Shown: positions 27,385-36,429, numbered from the stretch's first letter. The stretch: DNA of 40,791 nucleotides from DASSSQ01 sp963839285 (GCA_963839285.1 CAWIUN010000007.1:1-40791), one strand, 5' to 3'. The notes: a model not told the origin generated them from the letters alone. Translations and numbers: made by a program.

Positions 27385-27755
27385 TGCGCGCACGCCCACT
27401 CCACGAGCTCCTGCAGTGGTTCGGCCTCCTCGGCGCCGCGCTCGCGTGGTCGGGCCAGTTCGTCGTCGGCATGGGCATGTCGTTCGCGACCTGCAACGTC
27501 GTCGGCAACCACTGGGGCATCGGGCAGACGACGTGGGAGATCGCGCTGACGGCCGCGGCCGGCTCGGTCGCGGTGCTGTCCGAGGTGGCCGCGGTCTGGC
27601 TCTTCGTCGCGCTGCGCGACCACGACAACGAGCCGCCGGGCGGACGCCACGTCTTCTTCGCCTACGCCGCGGTGCCCGCGAACCTGATCTTCCTCGCGCT
27701 GATCCTCTCGACCGGCGTCATGTCCCTCTACCACCTCCCCTGCCGGCAGGCATGA
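27384..27755 (+). CDS. Three-span membrane protein in the oxidase operon
   Basis: A 123-residue protein with three hydrophobic helices: LLGAALAWSGQFVVGMGM, AAAGSVAVLSEVAAVWLFV, and AYAAVPANLIFLALILSTG. The loops contain Asn, Cys and His residues but no CxxCH. I recognise no named family. The overlap with ctaE (TGATG) and with the next cytochrome gene (ATGA) places it inside the complex, perhaps as an accessory subunit or assembly factor. This is inference from position. Confidence 0.7.
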   Translation: MRARPLHELLQWFGLLGAALAWSGQFVVGMGMSFATCNVVGNHWGIGQTTWEIALTAAAGSVAVLSEVAAVWLFVALRDHDNEPPGGRHVFFAYAAVPANLIFLALILSTGVMSLYHLPCRQA

Positions 27756-28114
27756 GAGCCCGCGCCGCAGCCCTCCTGCTCGCCGTCGCGGCGCTCGCCG
27801 GCTGCGGCCGCGGCACGCACCCCTCGGTGGTCGAGGGCGGCCATCCCGCGACCGGCGCCGACCTGATCGAGCAGGTCGGCTGCGGCGGCTGCCACGTGAT
27901 CGGCGGGATCCCGAACGCGAACGGGCACGTCGGCCCGAACCTGACGAACTGGGTCGACCACCACACGGTCGCGGGCGTGCTGCCGAACGAGACCGACAAC
28001 GTGATCCGCTGGCTGCTCGACCCGCCCGCCGTCAGCCCGAGGACGACGATGCCCGACCTCGGCCTCTCCCGACAGCAGGCGCGCGACATCGCCGCCTACC
28101 TCTACACGCAATGA
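27752..28114 (+). CDS. Cytochrome c lipoprotein (mono-haem)
   Basis: A 120-residue protein with a signal peptide and lipobox ALAGCG near Cys18. It has haem attachment CGGCH, the distal Met in TTMPDLGLS, and the helical start GADLIEQVG. It is likely an outer-face electron carrier tethered to the membrane. Its genomic place between the oxidase and the bc complex suggests it shuttles electrons between them. It overlaps both neighbours by four bases. Confidence 0.85.
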   Translation: MRARAAALLLAVAALAGCGRGTHPSVVEGGHPATGADLIEQVGCGGCHVIGGIPNANGHVGPNLTNWVDHHTVAGVLPNETDNVIRWLLDPPAVSPRTTMPDLGLSRQQARDIAAYLYTQ

Positions 28115-28924
28115 GGCGGCTGCTCCTCCTCGCCGCCGCCGGCCTCGCGCTCGCCGTGCCCGGGCGGGCCGCGGCCGACCCGCCGGACTACGGCATCGTC
28201 CGCCCCGCGGACGAGGGCAGCCTCTCGCAGCTCGAGCTCGGCAAGCAGCTCTACGCGGGCAACTGCTCGATGTGCCACGGCTCGAACGGCGAGGGCGTCA
28301 CGAACCCGCAGCCCTCGCGCGCCTCCGGCGCGATGCTCGGCCAGGGCCCGCCGCTGACCGACCTCCCGGCCGGGCTCGGCACCGTCGACCTCTACCTGCG
28401 CACCGGCTACATGCCGCTCGAGGTGCCGACCGCGCAGCCGGTCCGCAGCCGGGTGCTCCTCCACGAGCGCGAGATCGAGGCGCTCGTCGCCTACGTCGGC
28501 AGCCTGCAGAAGACGCAGCCGCCGGAGCCGATCCCGACGCCGCACCCGGAGCAGGGGAAGATCTCGGAAGGCCAGAACCTCTTCACCGAGCACTGCGCCG
28601 GCTGCCACCAGGTCGTCGCCCAGGGCGGCTACGTCACCGGCGCCCGCGTGCCGCCGCTCGAGGACGACAGCGCCGTCGAGATCGCCGAGTGCGTCCGCAG
28701 CGGCCCCTACACGATGCCGGTCTTCCCGAAGTCGGTGCTCTCGGACGAGCGAGCTGAACAGCATCGTCGCCTACGTCCAGTACACGAAGAACCCGGCCCA
28801 CCCCGGCGGCTGGCCGCTCGGCTACCTGGGCCCGCTGCCCGAGGGGCTCGTGACCTGGTTCATCGCCCTCGTCGCGCTCGTCGTCACCTGCGTCGTGATC
28901 GGAAAGAGGTTGAAGCATGCGTAG
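28111..28924 (+). CDS. qcrC: Di-haem cytochrome c of bc complex (QcrC-like), one frameshift as sequenced
   Basis: About 270 residues. Signal peptide (LLLLAAAGLALAVPGRAAA), first haem CSMCH, second haem CAGCH, and a C-terminal membrane anchor (VTWFIALVALVVTCVVIGKR). This matches actinobacterial QcrC, in which two cytochrome c domains are fixed to the bc complex. An extra base near 28746-28751 breaks the frame just before ELNSIVAYVQYTKNPAHPGG. As sequenced the first frame runs without a stop into the Rieske gene, giving a false 627-residue fusion. The corrected protein ends at TAG 28924. Confidence 0.88.
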
Positions 28925-28984
28925 ATCTCGTCGGAGCAGCCCTGCAGCGGAGGCGGCGGCTCGCCGGCGCCGGAGCGGGGACGC

Positions 28985-29994
28985 ATGAGCCGCTTCAAGG
29001 ACGGCCTGTCGCCGCCGTCGTGCTGCTCCTCGGCCGCCGCCGGACGCCGCGCGGCGACGCGCCGCCGCGGATCGTGCGGCCCGGGCCGCCCGCGCTCGGC
29101 GCCGAGGCGGCCGCGATCGCGCTCTTTGCGCTCGGCGCCCTGCTCGCCGTCGCGTTCCTCGTCTTCTACGCGCTCGACCGGCTGCCGCGGCACACGCAGC
29201 TCTACGGCACCTCGCTCGGCGGCGCGTTCGTCGTCATCGGCGCGGCGGCGATCCTGATCGGGAAGAAGCTCGTCGTCACCGAGGAGCTGGCCGAGGAGTA
29301 CCCGGTCCACGAGCACCCGGACGAGCAGGAGGCGATCGTCCAGGTCGTCGAGGAGAGCGACTCGCGCCTGACGCGCAAGCGGCTGCTGCTCGCGAGCGGC
29401 GGCGCGGCCGCGGGCGCGCTCGGGCTCGCCCTCGCGGCGCCGGCGGTCTCCTTCGGCCCCGTCTTCGACATGCGCCCGTTCTACGAGAGCGGCTGGTCGC
29501 GCGGCCGCCGCCTCGTCGATGCGAAGGGGAAGCCGTTCGCGGCCGACGAGATCGAGGAGGAGGTCTTCTACACGGCCTTCCCGGAGGGCGGCCCGAAGGA
29601 GGAGCTCTGGTCGCCGCTCGTCCTCGTGCGGCTGTCCGAGGCGCAGCTGCAGCTGCCGCCGGAGCGCAGGGACTGGGCGCCGCGCGGGATCGTCGCCTAC
29701 TCGAAGATCTGCACCCACGCCGGCTGCGCGATCTCGCTCTACCGGACGCCGAAGTTCGCCCCGGTCGAGGCGCCGCCCGCGCTCGTCTGCCCCTGCCACT
29801 ACTCCACCTTCGACCCCGGCACCGGCGGCCTGGTCCAGTTCGGCCCCGCCGGGCGGCGGCTGCCGCAGCTGCCGCTCGCGGTCGACGCCGACGGCAACCT
29901 GATCGCGGCCGACAACTTCTCGGAGCCCGTCGGCCCCTCGTGGTGGGGCGTCCGCATGGAGGAGACCAAGCAGCCGCGGGAGCCGGAGGGGTGA
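28985..29994 (+). CDS. qcrA: Rieske iron-sulfur protein of bc complex (QcrA), one frameshift as sequenced
   Basis: About 335 residues. It has three N-terminal membrane helices (ALFALGALLAVAFLVFYAL, GAFVVIGAAAILIG, and LLLASGGAAAGALGLAL), as in actinobacterial QcrA. The Rieske ligands are CTHAGC and CPCHYSTF, which bind a [2Fe-2S] cluster. I set the start at ATG 28985 (MSRFKDGL); one base appears to be missing near 29005-29015 to join it to VLLLGRRRTPRGDAPPR. A start inside the second frame is possible but would shorten the N-terminus. It moves electrons from quinol to the cytochrome c haems. Its stop overlaps the qcrB start. Confidence 0.85.
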
Positions 29995-31376
29995 TCCGCG
30001 CCGCGGTCAGGTGGGTCGACCGGCGCAGCGGCACCGCGCCGTTCCTGCGCAAGACGCTGCGCTACCTCTTCCCCGACCACTGGTCGTTCCTGCTCGGGGA
30101 GGTGGCGCTCTACTGCTTCATGCTCCTCGTCGCGACCGGGATCTACCTGACCTTCTTCTTCGTCCCGAGCCATCACGAGGTCGTCTACAACGGCCCCTAC
30201 GCGCCGCTCCAGGGCCAGGAGATGAGCGAGGCCTACCGCTCGGTCGTGGACATCTCGCTCTCGGTCAAGGCGGGCCTGCTGATCCGGCAGACCCACCACT
30301 GGGCCGCCAACCTCTTCGTCGCCGCGATCATCCTCCACCTGCTGCGCGTCTTCTTCACGGGCGCGTTCCGCAAGCCGCGCGACCTCACGTGGACGATCGG
30401 CGTCACGATGCTGACGCTGGTGCTGCTCGAGGCCTACCTCGGCTACTCGCTCGTCGACGACCTGCTCTCGGGGATGGGCCTCGTGATCGGCTACGCGGTC
30501 GCGCTCTCGATCCCGTTCTTCGGCGCCAACCTGGCGATGCTGATCTGGGGGGCGCCGTACCCGGGCGCCGAGCCCTTCTGGGGCCGGATGTACATGGCGC
30601 ACATCCTGCTCTTCCCGGTCGCGATCGGGCTGCTGCTCGGCGCCCACCTCGCGCTCGTCGCGCTGCGGCACCACACGCAGTTCCGGCGCGAGCGCCGGCA
30701 GACCGAGAAGAAGCTCGTCGGCGTCCCGACCTTCCCCGGCCAGACACCGCGCTCGGTCGGCCTGATGTTCGTCACCTTCGGGGTCTGCTTCCTGCTCGGC
30801 GGCCTGGTCGAGATCAACCCGATCTGGCTCTGGGGGCCGTATCACGTCGAGTCCTCGACGAACGGCGCCCAGCCGGACTGGTACCTCGGCTGGCTGATCG
30901 GCGGCCTCCGGCTCGTGCCGCACTGGGACTTCGTGATCGGCGACTACACGCTCGTCCCGAACCCGTTCTGGGGCGGCGTCGCGTTCCCGCTCGTCGTCTT
31001 CGGGATCCTGTTCGCCTGGCCCTGGCTGGAGCGGCGGGTCACGGGCGACCGCGCCTACCACAACCTGCTGCAGCGGCCGCGCGACAACCCGTGGCGGACG
31101 GCGATCGGCGTCGCGCTCGTCGTCTGGGTCGTGATCGTCGAGATCGCGGGCGTCGCCGACCGCAGCTACGTCCTCTTCGGGATCACCTACACGTCGCAGA
31201 TCTGGGTCTTCCGCGTGCTCAACTTCGTGCTGCCGCTGGTCGCGCTCGCCGTCACCCACCGGGTCTGCGTCGAGCTGCAGAAGGGCGAGCGGGTGCTCGG
31301 GGTGCAGGAGGAGGCGGAGGAGCGGGCAGAGGAGGAGGACCGGCCCTTGCCGCCGCCGCGGCCCGCGGTCGACTAG
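29991..31376 (+). CDS. qcrB: Cytochrome b subunit of bc complex (QcrB)
   Basis: A 461-residue protein with about eight to nine membrane helices. Haem b ligands lie in RQTHHWAANLFVAAIILHLL and in MAHILLFPVAIGLLLGAHLA. The quinol site and C-terminal domain resemble actinobacterial cytochrome b, including WYLGWLIGGLRLVPHWDF. It starts at GTG 29991, sharing GTGA with the Rieske stop. The acidic C-terminus (QEEAEERAEEED) faces the cytoplasm. It ends at a CTAG shared with the convergent modC gene. It completes a bc-caa3 electron chain encoded by one operon. Confidence 0.92.
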   Translation: MIRAAVRWVDRRSGTAPFLRKTLRYLFPDHWSFLLGEVALYCFMLLVATGIYLTFFFVPSHHEVVYNGPYAPLQGQEMSEAYRSVVDISLSVKAGLLIRQTHHWAANLFVAAIILHLLRVFFTGAFRKPRDLTWTIGVTMLTLVLLEAYLGYSLVDDLLSGMGLVIGYAVALSIPFFGANLAMLIWGAPYPGAEPFWGRMYMAHILLFPVAIGLLLGAHLALVALRHHTQFRRERRQTEKKLVGVPTFPGQTPRSVGLMFVTFGVCFLLGGLVEINPIWLWGPYHVESSTNGAQPDWYLGWLIGGLRLVPHWDFVIGDYTLVPNPFWGGVAFPLVVFGILFAWPWLERRVTGDRAYHNLLQRPRDNPWRTAIGVALVVWVVIVEIAGVADRSYVLFGITYTSQIWVFRVLNFVLPLVALAVTHRVCVELQKGERVLGVQEEAEERAEEEDRPLPPPRPAVD

Positions 31377-32645
31377 ACGATCCGCGTGGCGGCCGCCTTG
31401 AAGGTCGCGACGACCGTGTCGCCGCGGCGGAGGCCGAGCCGCTCCACCGAGGCGGACGTCACCTCCGCGGTCAGCGGCCCGATCCGGATGCGGGCGCGGT
31501 TGCCGAGCCCGACGACCGAGACGATCTCGGCGCGGACGTGGTTGAGCGCCGAGTCGGCCGGCGCCTCGCGGGCGACCGAGACGTCCCAGGGGTAGACCGC
31601 CACCGAGACGGCCCCGGCGGCGGCGTCGGTGGAGAAGACGGACGAGCCGTCGCCGAGCTCGACCGCGGTCAGGCCGTCGCCGGCGCGCGCGGGCGACGCC
31701 GTGGAGGACGTTGGCGCCGGCGAGGCCGGCGACGAACGGGTCGGCCGGCGAGGCGACGAGCTCGTCCGGCGGGGCGAGCTGGCGCAGCGTCCCCTCGACG
31801 AGCACGCCGACGCGGTCGGCGAGCGCCGCCGCCTCCTCGAAGTCGTGCGTGACGAGCAGCGCCGGCAGCCCGGTCTCCGCCAGCACCCCGGCGAGCTCGG
31901 CCCGGACCGAGGCGCGGGTGTGCGGGTCGAGCGCCGCCGTCGGCTCGTCGAGCAGCAGCACCCGCGGCCCGCGGGCGAGCGCGCGGGCGAGCGCGACCCG
32001 CTGCCGCTCGCCGCCGGAGAGGTCGCCCGGCCGCGCGTCGGCGAGGTGCGCGATCCCGAGCCGCTCGAGCCAGCCAAGTGACGAAATGTCACTTGGCGGG
32101 TTCCGCCACGACGACGAGAGCCGCTCGAGCCGGCCTTGTGACGAAGTGCCACTTGGCGGGTTCCGCCTCGACGACGAGCCCCGCTCGAGCCGGCCTTGTG
32201 ACGAAATGTCACTTGGCGGCTTCTGCCTCGACGACGAGAGCCGCTCGAGCCGGTCTTGTGACGAAGTGTCACTTGACGGTTCCGGCGGTCGCAGGTCGCG
32301 CGCGCGCCACGGTCGCCCTCGCGGCGAGCGGTCACGCGGCGCTCCGAACGCGACGTTCGCCGCGACGCTCAGGTGCGGGAAGAGCGCGTAGTCCTGGAAG
32401 ACGAACCCCGCGGCGCGGCGCTCGGGCGGCACGTCGACGCCGGCCCGCGTGTCGAGCCAGGTCTCGCCGCCCGCGAGCACGCGTCCCTCGTCGGGCCGCA
32501 GCAGCCCCGCGACCGCGCGCAGGACCGTGGTCTTGCCGGCCCCCGAGGGGCCGACGAGCGCGACCGTCTCCCGGCCGACGTCGAGGGCGACGTCTAGGCG
32601 GAACGAGCGGAGCGCGAGAGCCAGGTCGAGGGAAAGGCCGTCCAT
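31373..32645 (-). CDS. modC: Molybdate ABC transporter ATPase with in-frame repeat array
   Basis: About 423 residues with one frameshift. Walker A GPSGAGKT is at residues 32-39, Q-loop FVFQDYALFP, signature LSGGERQRVALARALA near 208-223, Walker B VLLLDEPTAAL, and the switch THDFEEA. After an extra base near 31683-31690 the C-terminal TOBE domain (VRAEIVSVVGLGNRARIRIG) continues to TAG 31373. Uniquely, residues about 121-196, between the Q-loop and the signature, consist of four 20-residue repeats (consensus SSQGRLERLSSSRRNPPSDI) encoded by a 60-bp tandem array. This is the helical subdomain that contacts the permease, so function may be affected. It is the last gene of the mod operon and overlaps modB by 52 bases. 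Confidence 0.85.
32061..32292. repeat. 60-bp tandem repeat array inside modC
   Basis: Four consecutive units with an exact 60-base period begin at 32061, 32121, 32181 and 32241 (the last degenerating after about 32280). Each starts CCGCTCGAGC and holds a palindrome core at 32078-32092, 32138-32152, 32198-32212 and 32258-32272, of the form GTGACGAARTGTCAC (second copy GTGACGAAGTGCCAC). The first copy has a 9-bp perfect stem. The period is a multiple of three, so the frame is kept. Confidence 0.92.
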
Positions 32646-33382
32646 CGGATCTTGAGGGCGAGCAGCAGGGCGAGCGAGCAGAGCACGAGCAGCGCGCCGA
32701 GCGCGAGCGCGACGTCGAAGTCGCGGGCGAACTCGGCGTAGATCGCGAGCGAGAGCGTCTGGGTGCGGCCGCGGAGGCTGCCGGCGAACATCAGCGTCGC
32801 GCCGAACTCGCCGATCCCGCGCGCGACCGCGAGCGCGAACCCGGCCGCGAGCCCGCGGGCGGCGAGCGGCAGCGCGACCCGGGCGAAGACGCGCGCCGGC
32901 CCGGCCCCGAGCGTGCGGGCCGCGTCGACGACGCCGCGGTCGACCCCCTCGAAGGCCGCGATCCCGGCGCGGACGTAGAACGGGCTCGCGACGAACGCGA
33001 CCGCGAGCACGACCGCCGCCTGCGTGAAGACGACGTCGAGGCCGAGCAGGCCGGTGCGCCCGAACGCCGCCAGCAGCCCGATCCCGGCGACGGCCGGCGG
33101 CAGCACGAGCGGCAGCTCGACGAGCGTCACGACCGCGGCCCGGCCCGGAAAGCCGCGCGCGAGGGCGTACGCCGTCGGCGTGCCGACGAGGAGCACGAGC
33201 GCCTGCGCGACCGCGTTCGTCTTCGCGGTGACGACGAGCGCGTCGCGTACGACCGGGTCGCCGAGCTGTTCGACGAGCGTCCCCGGCGGCACGCGGGCGA
33301 AGAGGGCGACGAGCGGGAGCGCCAGGAAGCCGACCCCGAGCGCCGTCGCGGCGGCCAGCCCGAAGGCGAAGGCGCGGCTCAC
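32594..33382 (-). CDS. modB: Molybdate ABC transporter permease
   Basis: A 262-residue membrane protein with five to six spans. The inner-membrane coupling loop is GAGPARVFARVALPLAARGL (the EAA-type motif), and the family motif LPPAVAGIGLLAAFGR lies near the middle. It starts at GTG 33382, overlapping the modA stop (GTGA), and ends at TAG 32594 inside the modC start region. The FGATLMFAGSLRGRTQTL segment near the end is typical of ModB/CysT-type permeases. No frameshift is seen. Confidence 0.88.
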   Translation of the reverse strand: MSRAFAFGLAAATALGVGFLALPLVALFARVPPGTLVEQLGDPVVRDALVVTAKTNAVAQALVLLVGTPTAYALARGFPGRAAVVTLVELPLVLPPAVAGIGLLAAFGRTGLLGLDVVFTQAAVVLAVAFVASPFYVRAGIAAFEGVDRGVVDAARTLGAGPARVFARVALPLAARGLAAGFALAVARGIGEFGATLMFAGSLRGRTQTLSLAIYAEFARDFDVALALGALLVLCSLALLLALKIRWTAFPSTWLSRSARSA

Positions 33383-34132
33383 GGCACACCGAAGCCGGCG
33401 CGGCGGAGCTGCAGCCGTCCCCGGGGCCCGAGCACCTCGGAGACGAAGGCCTCCGCGGCGGCGCGGTGCTTCGAGGCGGAGACGACGGCGAGCTCGTAGC
33501 GGACGACCGGCTTCGCCGCGGCGGGCAGCGTGACGACGCGGACGTCGTCGCCCGCGGCCGCCGCGTCCGTCCGGTAGACGAAGCCCGCGTCCGCCTCCCC
33601 GAGCTTCACCTTCGCGAGCACGCTGCGCACGTCCGGCTCCTGCGAGACCGCATGCTCGACGATCGAGCCGAGCCCGACGGCGTCGAGCGCCTTGCGCGTG
33701 TAGTCCCCGATCGGGACGCCCTCGGCGCCGACGACGACCTTCGCCTTCCCGGCGGCGAGGTCGCGCACCGAGCGGATCCCCGCCGGGTTCGCGCGCGGCA
33801 CGACGATCACGAGCTCGTTCGTCGCGAAGACGCGCGGCCTCTCGACGAGCCCCTGCTGCGTACAGCTCCTCGGGGTACTTCGGCGAGGCCGCCGCGTACA
33901 CGTCCGCCGGCGCGCCCTGCTCGACCTGGTAGGCGAGCTCGTCCGAGCCGCCGAAGCTGTAGGCGGGGCCCGGCGTCGATCCGCGGGAAGACGTCGGTCA
34001 GCGAGGCCGCGGCGAGGACGACCGGCCGCGGCGGCGAGGCGGCGGAGCTCCCGCCGCAGCCGGCGACGAGCCGAGGCAGGCGGCGAGGCAGGCGGCAGCC
34101 GCGAGCGGCCGCGCAGCGCGGCGACCCCTCAT
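33379..34132 (-). CDS. modA: Molybdate-binding lipoprotein, three frameshifts as sequenced
   Basis: About 250 residues from ATG 34132. The pieces are: a signal region with Cys-rich lipobox (SAGCGGSS after a missing base near 34068), VVLAAASLTDVFPRIDAG, PAYSFGGSDELAYQVEQGA after an extra base near 33970, YAAASPKYPEELYA, and VERPRVFATNELVIVVPRAN after an extra base near 33858. The rest (KAKVVVGAEGVPIGDYTRKA, GEADAGFVYRTDA) is one frame. This order is typical of ModA, which captures molybdate or tungstate outside the membrane. The three indels do not remove sequence, so an assembly origin is likely. Its start overlaps the HTH-TOBE gene stop (ATGA). Confidence 0.82.
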
Positions 34133-34506
34133 CGCTCCACCATCGCGCTCGTCGCCTTCACGACCGCGGTCGCCTCGACGCCCGGCGCGAGCCCGAGCGC
34201 CTCCGCCGACTCGCGCGTGATCACGGCGACGACCGTGCCCGGCTCGGTGACCTCGAGCTCGACCTGGGCGAGCAGTCCCTCGACCTGCACCGAGCGGACG
34301 ACGCCGCGGAGGCGGTTGCGCGCCGAGAGGTGCTGCTCGACGGGTGCGCCGCGCAGGCGCTCGACCTCCTCCGCCGCGACCAGGCGCCGGTTCGCCGCGT
34401 CGCGCTCGGTCGCGATCCGGCCGCTCCGGTCCCAGCGCCTGAGCGTGTCGAGGCTGATCCCGAGCGCACGGGCCGCCTCGGTCGCGGTCAGCATTTGCCT
34501 AGGCAT
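34129..34506 (-). CDS. HTH regulator with TOBE (molybdate-binding) domain
   Basis: A 125-residue protein: an N-terminal MerR/excisionase-type HTH (TATEAARALGISLDTLRRWD) and a C-terminal TOBE/Mop-like domain (LRGVVRSVQVEGLLAQVELE to EALGLAPGVEATAVVKAT). TOBE domains bind molybdate, so it probably senses the transported ion and controls this operon. ATG 34506 is used here; ATG 34494 is a good alternative, because the residues before it sit on the operator-like palindromes. It is the first gene of the order regulator-modA-modB-modC, each overlapping the next. Confidence 0.85.
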   Translation of the reverse strand: MPRQMLTATEAARALGISLDTLRRWDRSGRIATERDAANRRLVAAEEVERLRGAPVEQHLSARNRLRGVVRSVQVEGLLAQVELEVTEPGTVVAVITRESAEALGLAPGVEATAVVKATSAMVER

Positions 34507-34522
34507 TGCCTAGGCGATACTA
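34497..34522 (-). promoter_or_regulatory. Twin GCCTAGGC palindromes with a -10-like box
   Basis: GCCTAGGC occurs at 34497-34504 and 34508-34515, two perfect palindromes whose centres are 11 bases apart, about one helical turn. Just upstream on the minus strand is TAGTAT (34522-34517), a reasonable -10. The transcript would start close to or at the ATG. CTAG is rare in such GC-rich DNA, so this looks like a pair of operator half-sites for the HTH-TOBE protein. Confidence 0.55.
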
Positions 34523-35052
34523 GCCGCTCGAGCCCTGGTTGACGTCGTAGCCGGCCTGCTGGAGCTGCTGGATCGCCGAGATGATCGCCCGCGCGGGCTC
34601 GTTCAGCTGCGCCCTGGCCCGGTCGGTCGTCTTCTGGTTGCCGGTCCGGGCGGCCGCCGCGAGGTTCCCGAGCTCGACCGAGAGCTCGCGCAGCGCGCCG
34701 ACGAGCCGCCCGTGCGCCTGCTCGGCGTCCTTCGGCGGCTGCACGTCCGCCAGCTTCGCCGTCACGTCGTCGAGCGTCTGACGCGCGCGGTCGACCTTGA
34801 TCGCGAACTGGTGCAGGGTCGAGGTGTTCTGGTCGACGAGCCCGAAGACGGCCGACAGCCGCTGGCCCGCGTTGTTGATCGCGTGCTCGTACTCGCTCTT
34901 CGAGGCGCGCTGCTGCCGCCGCCGCCGCCGCAGGAGGCGACGAGGAGCAGCACCAGCACGGCTGCGAGGCCCGCTCGGATACCCTGCCGGTACCGGGGTG
35001 TCCGCGTGCCGCGCGGGCTGAGATCACACCCGTCGAACCTGATCCGGATCAT
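34520..35052 (-). CDS. Small lipoprotein with helical domain, one frameshift as sequenced
   Basis: Signal sequence GIRAGLAAVLVLLLVASCGG with lipobox VASC, then a Gly/Ser linker, then a helical domain: SKSEYEHAINNAGQRLSAVF, RARQTLDDVTAKLADVQPP, RLVGALRELSVELGNLAAAA, ending VNQGSSG. One base seems missing near 34905-34911 between the linker and the helices. I cannot name the family; the shape is a small outer-face helical bundle. The start is uncertain: ATG 35052 is the only ATG in frame and lies antisense to the TPP riboswitch. A non-ATG start nearer the signal peptide, or an indel, is also possible. Confidence 0.55.
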
Positions 35053-35067
35053 GCCGGCGAAGGGAGG
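34981..35067 (+). promoter_or_regulatory. TPP riboswitch (THI element)
   Basis: The conserved aptamer blocks are present in order: GGGGTG, GGCTGAGATCACACCC, GAACCTGATCCGG, ATGCC and GCGAAGGGAGG. The final AGGGAGG both closes the P1 helix with CCCT near 34982 and is the Shine-Dalgarno of the permease GTG at 35074. Binding of thiamine pyrophosphate would therefore hide the ribosome site directly, which is translational control. Confidence 0.93.
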
Positions 35068-35073
35068 CCGCAG

Positions 35074-36418
35074 GTGACAGAGACACCGTCGTGGGGCATC
35101 GAGCCAGTCCCCGAGCGGCTGCGCCGGCTCGGCCTCGTCGACTCGCTCGCGCTGTGGGGGAACCTCGGCATCAGCCTCCTCGTCCTCGTCGCGGGGACCT
35201 ACCTCGTACCCGCTCTCTCGCTGAAGGATGCCCTGTTGGCGATCCTCGTCGGCGCGGTGATCGGCAACGCGATGCTCGGGACGGCGGGGCTGATCGGCGC
35301 CGACGCGCGCGTGCCGGCGATGGTGCTGCTGCGGGCGCCGCTCGGCCGGCGGGGCTCCTACCTGGCGACGGTGCTGAACGTGCTCCAGAACGTGGGCTGG
35401 GCGACCTTCGAGCTGATCGTGATCGCGACCGCCGCCGGCGCCCTCTCGCAGATCGCGTTCGGCTTCTCCGCCACCTGGGCCTGGACGGTCGGCTTCGGCG
35501 CGCTCACGTTCGGCTTCGCCCTGCTCGGGCCGGTCGACTTCGTGCGCACCTGGGTGAAGCGGTTCGCGCTCTGGGTCGTGCTCGCCTCGCTCGCCTACCT
35601 GACCTGGTGGACGCTGCACGGCGCGCACCTGCACGCGCTCTGGTCGCGTCCGGGCGAGGGCGGCCTCTCCTTCTGGGGCGGCGTCGACCTCGTGATCGCG
35701 ATGCCGGTGTCGTGGCTGCCGCTCGTCGCCGACTACACGCGCTTCTCGCGCAACGGGCGGTCTGCGGTCGTCGGCTCCGGCGTCGGCTACCTGATCCCGC
35801 ACGTGTGGCTGTACGCGCTCGGCGCCCTGCTCCTGCTCTCGCGCAGCCTCGGCGACCCGACCGACCTGCTGACGACGATCGCCGGCGGCGGCCTCGCCGG
35901 CGGCCTCGCCCTGCTCGCGCTGACCGTGGACGAGGCGGACGAGCCGTTCGCGAACGTCTACTCGTCCGCAGTCTCGCTCCAGAACGTGCTGCCGCGCGCG
36001 CCGCAGTGGGCGCTCGTGGCGGTCGCCGCCGCGGCGTCGACGGGCATCGCGCTCGCGATCGACCTCGGCGGCTACCTCGGCTTCCTCTACCTGCTCGGCT
36101 CCGCCTTCGTGCCGCTGTTCGCCGTCCTGCTCGCGCACTGGCTGCTCTCCGGCGCGCCACTACGACCGCGACGACGTGCTCGCGGCGCCCGCGCTCCGGC
36201 CGGAGCTCGTCGCCGCCTGGGTCGGCGGCTTCTGCCTCTACCAGTGGCTGCAGCCCGTCGGTCCGGGCTGGTGGACCTCGCTCGTCGAGCGCACCCACCC
36301 GCACGCGCTGCCGTGGGGCGGCGCCTCGATCCCGAGCTTCGTCGCCACCTTCGCGCTCGCGGCCGCGCTCGGCGCCGCGGCGCCGCGTCTCGCCGCACTG
36401 CTGCCCGAGCGCGCGTAG
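35074..36418 (+). CDS. cytX: NCS1-family permease, probable HMP/thiamine-precursor transporter, one frameshift
   Basis: About 447 residues and twelve predicted spans. Start GTG 35074. The N-terminal LGLVDSLALWGNLGISLLVL, NVLQNVGWATFELIVIATAA and AMPVSWLPLVADYTRFSRNG match the NCS1 nucleobase/hydroxymethylpyrimidine family. Placement directly behind a TPP riboswitch makes CytX-type uptake of the pyrimidine precursor of thiamine the best call. An extra base near 36156-36159 splits off the last segment (HYDRDDVLAAPALRPELVAA to ALLPERA), which reads well when rejoined. Confidence 0.87.
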
Positions 36419-36429
36419 ATTCCCCGCCT

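Noticed and set aside
28111..29994. A continuous 627-codon frame joining cytochrome c and Rieske domains
   Set aside because: The middle section is Arg-rich shadow sequence. One extra base near 28748 and one missing near 29010 explain the run-through; each gene has its own proper end or start.
32061..32292. CRISPR array
   Set aside because: The 60-base units are similar along their whole length with no unique spacers, and they are translated in frame as part of ModC.
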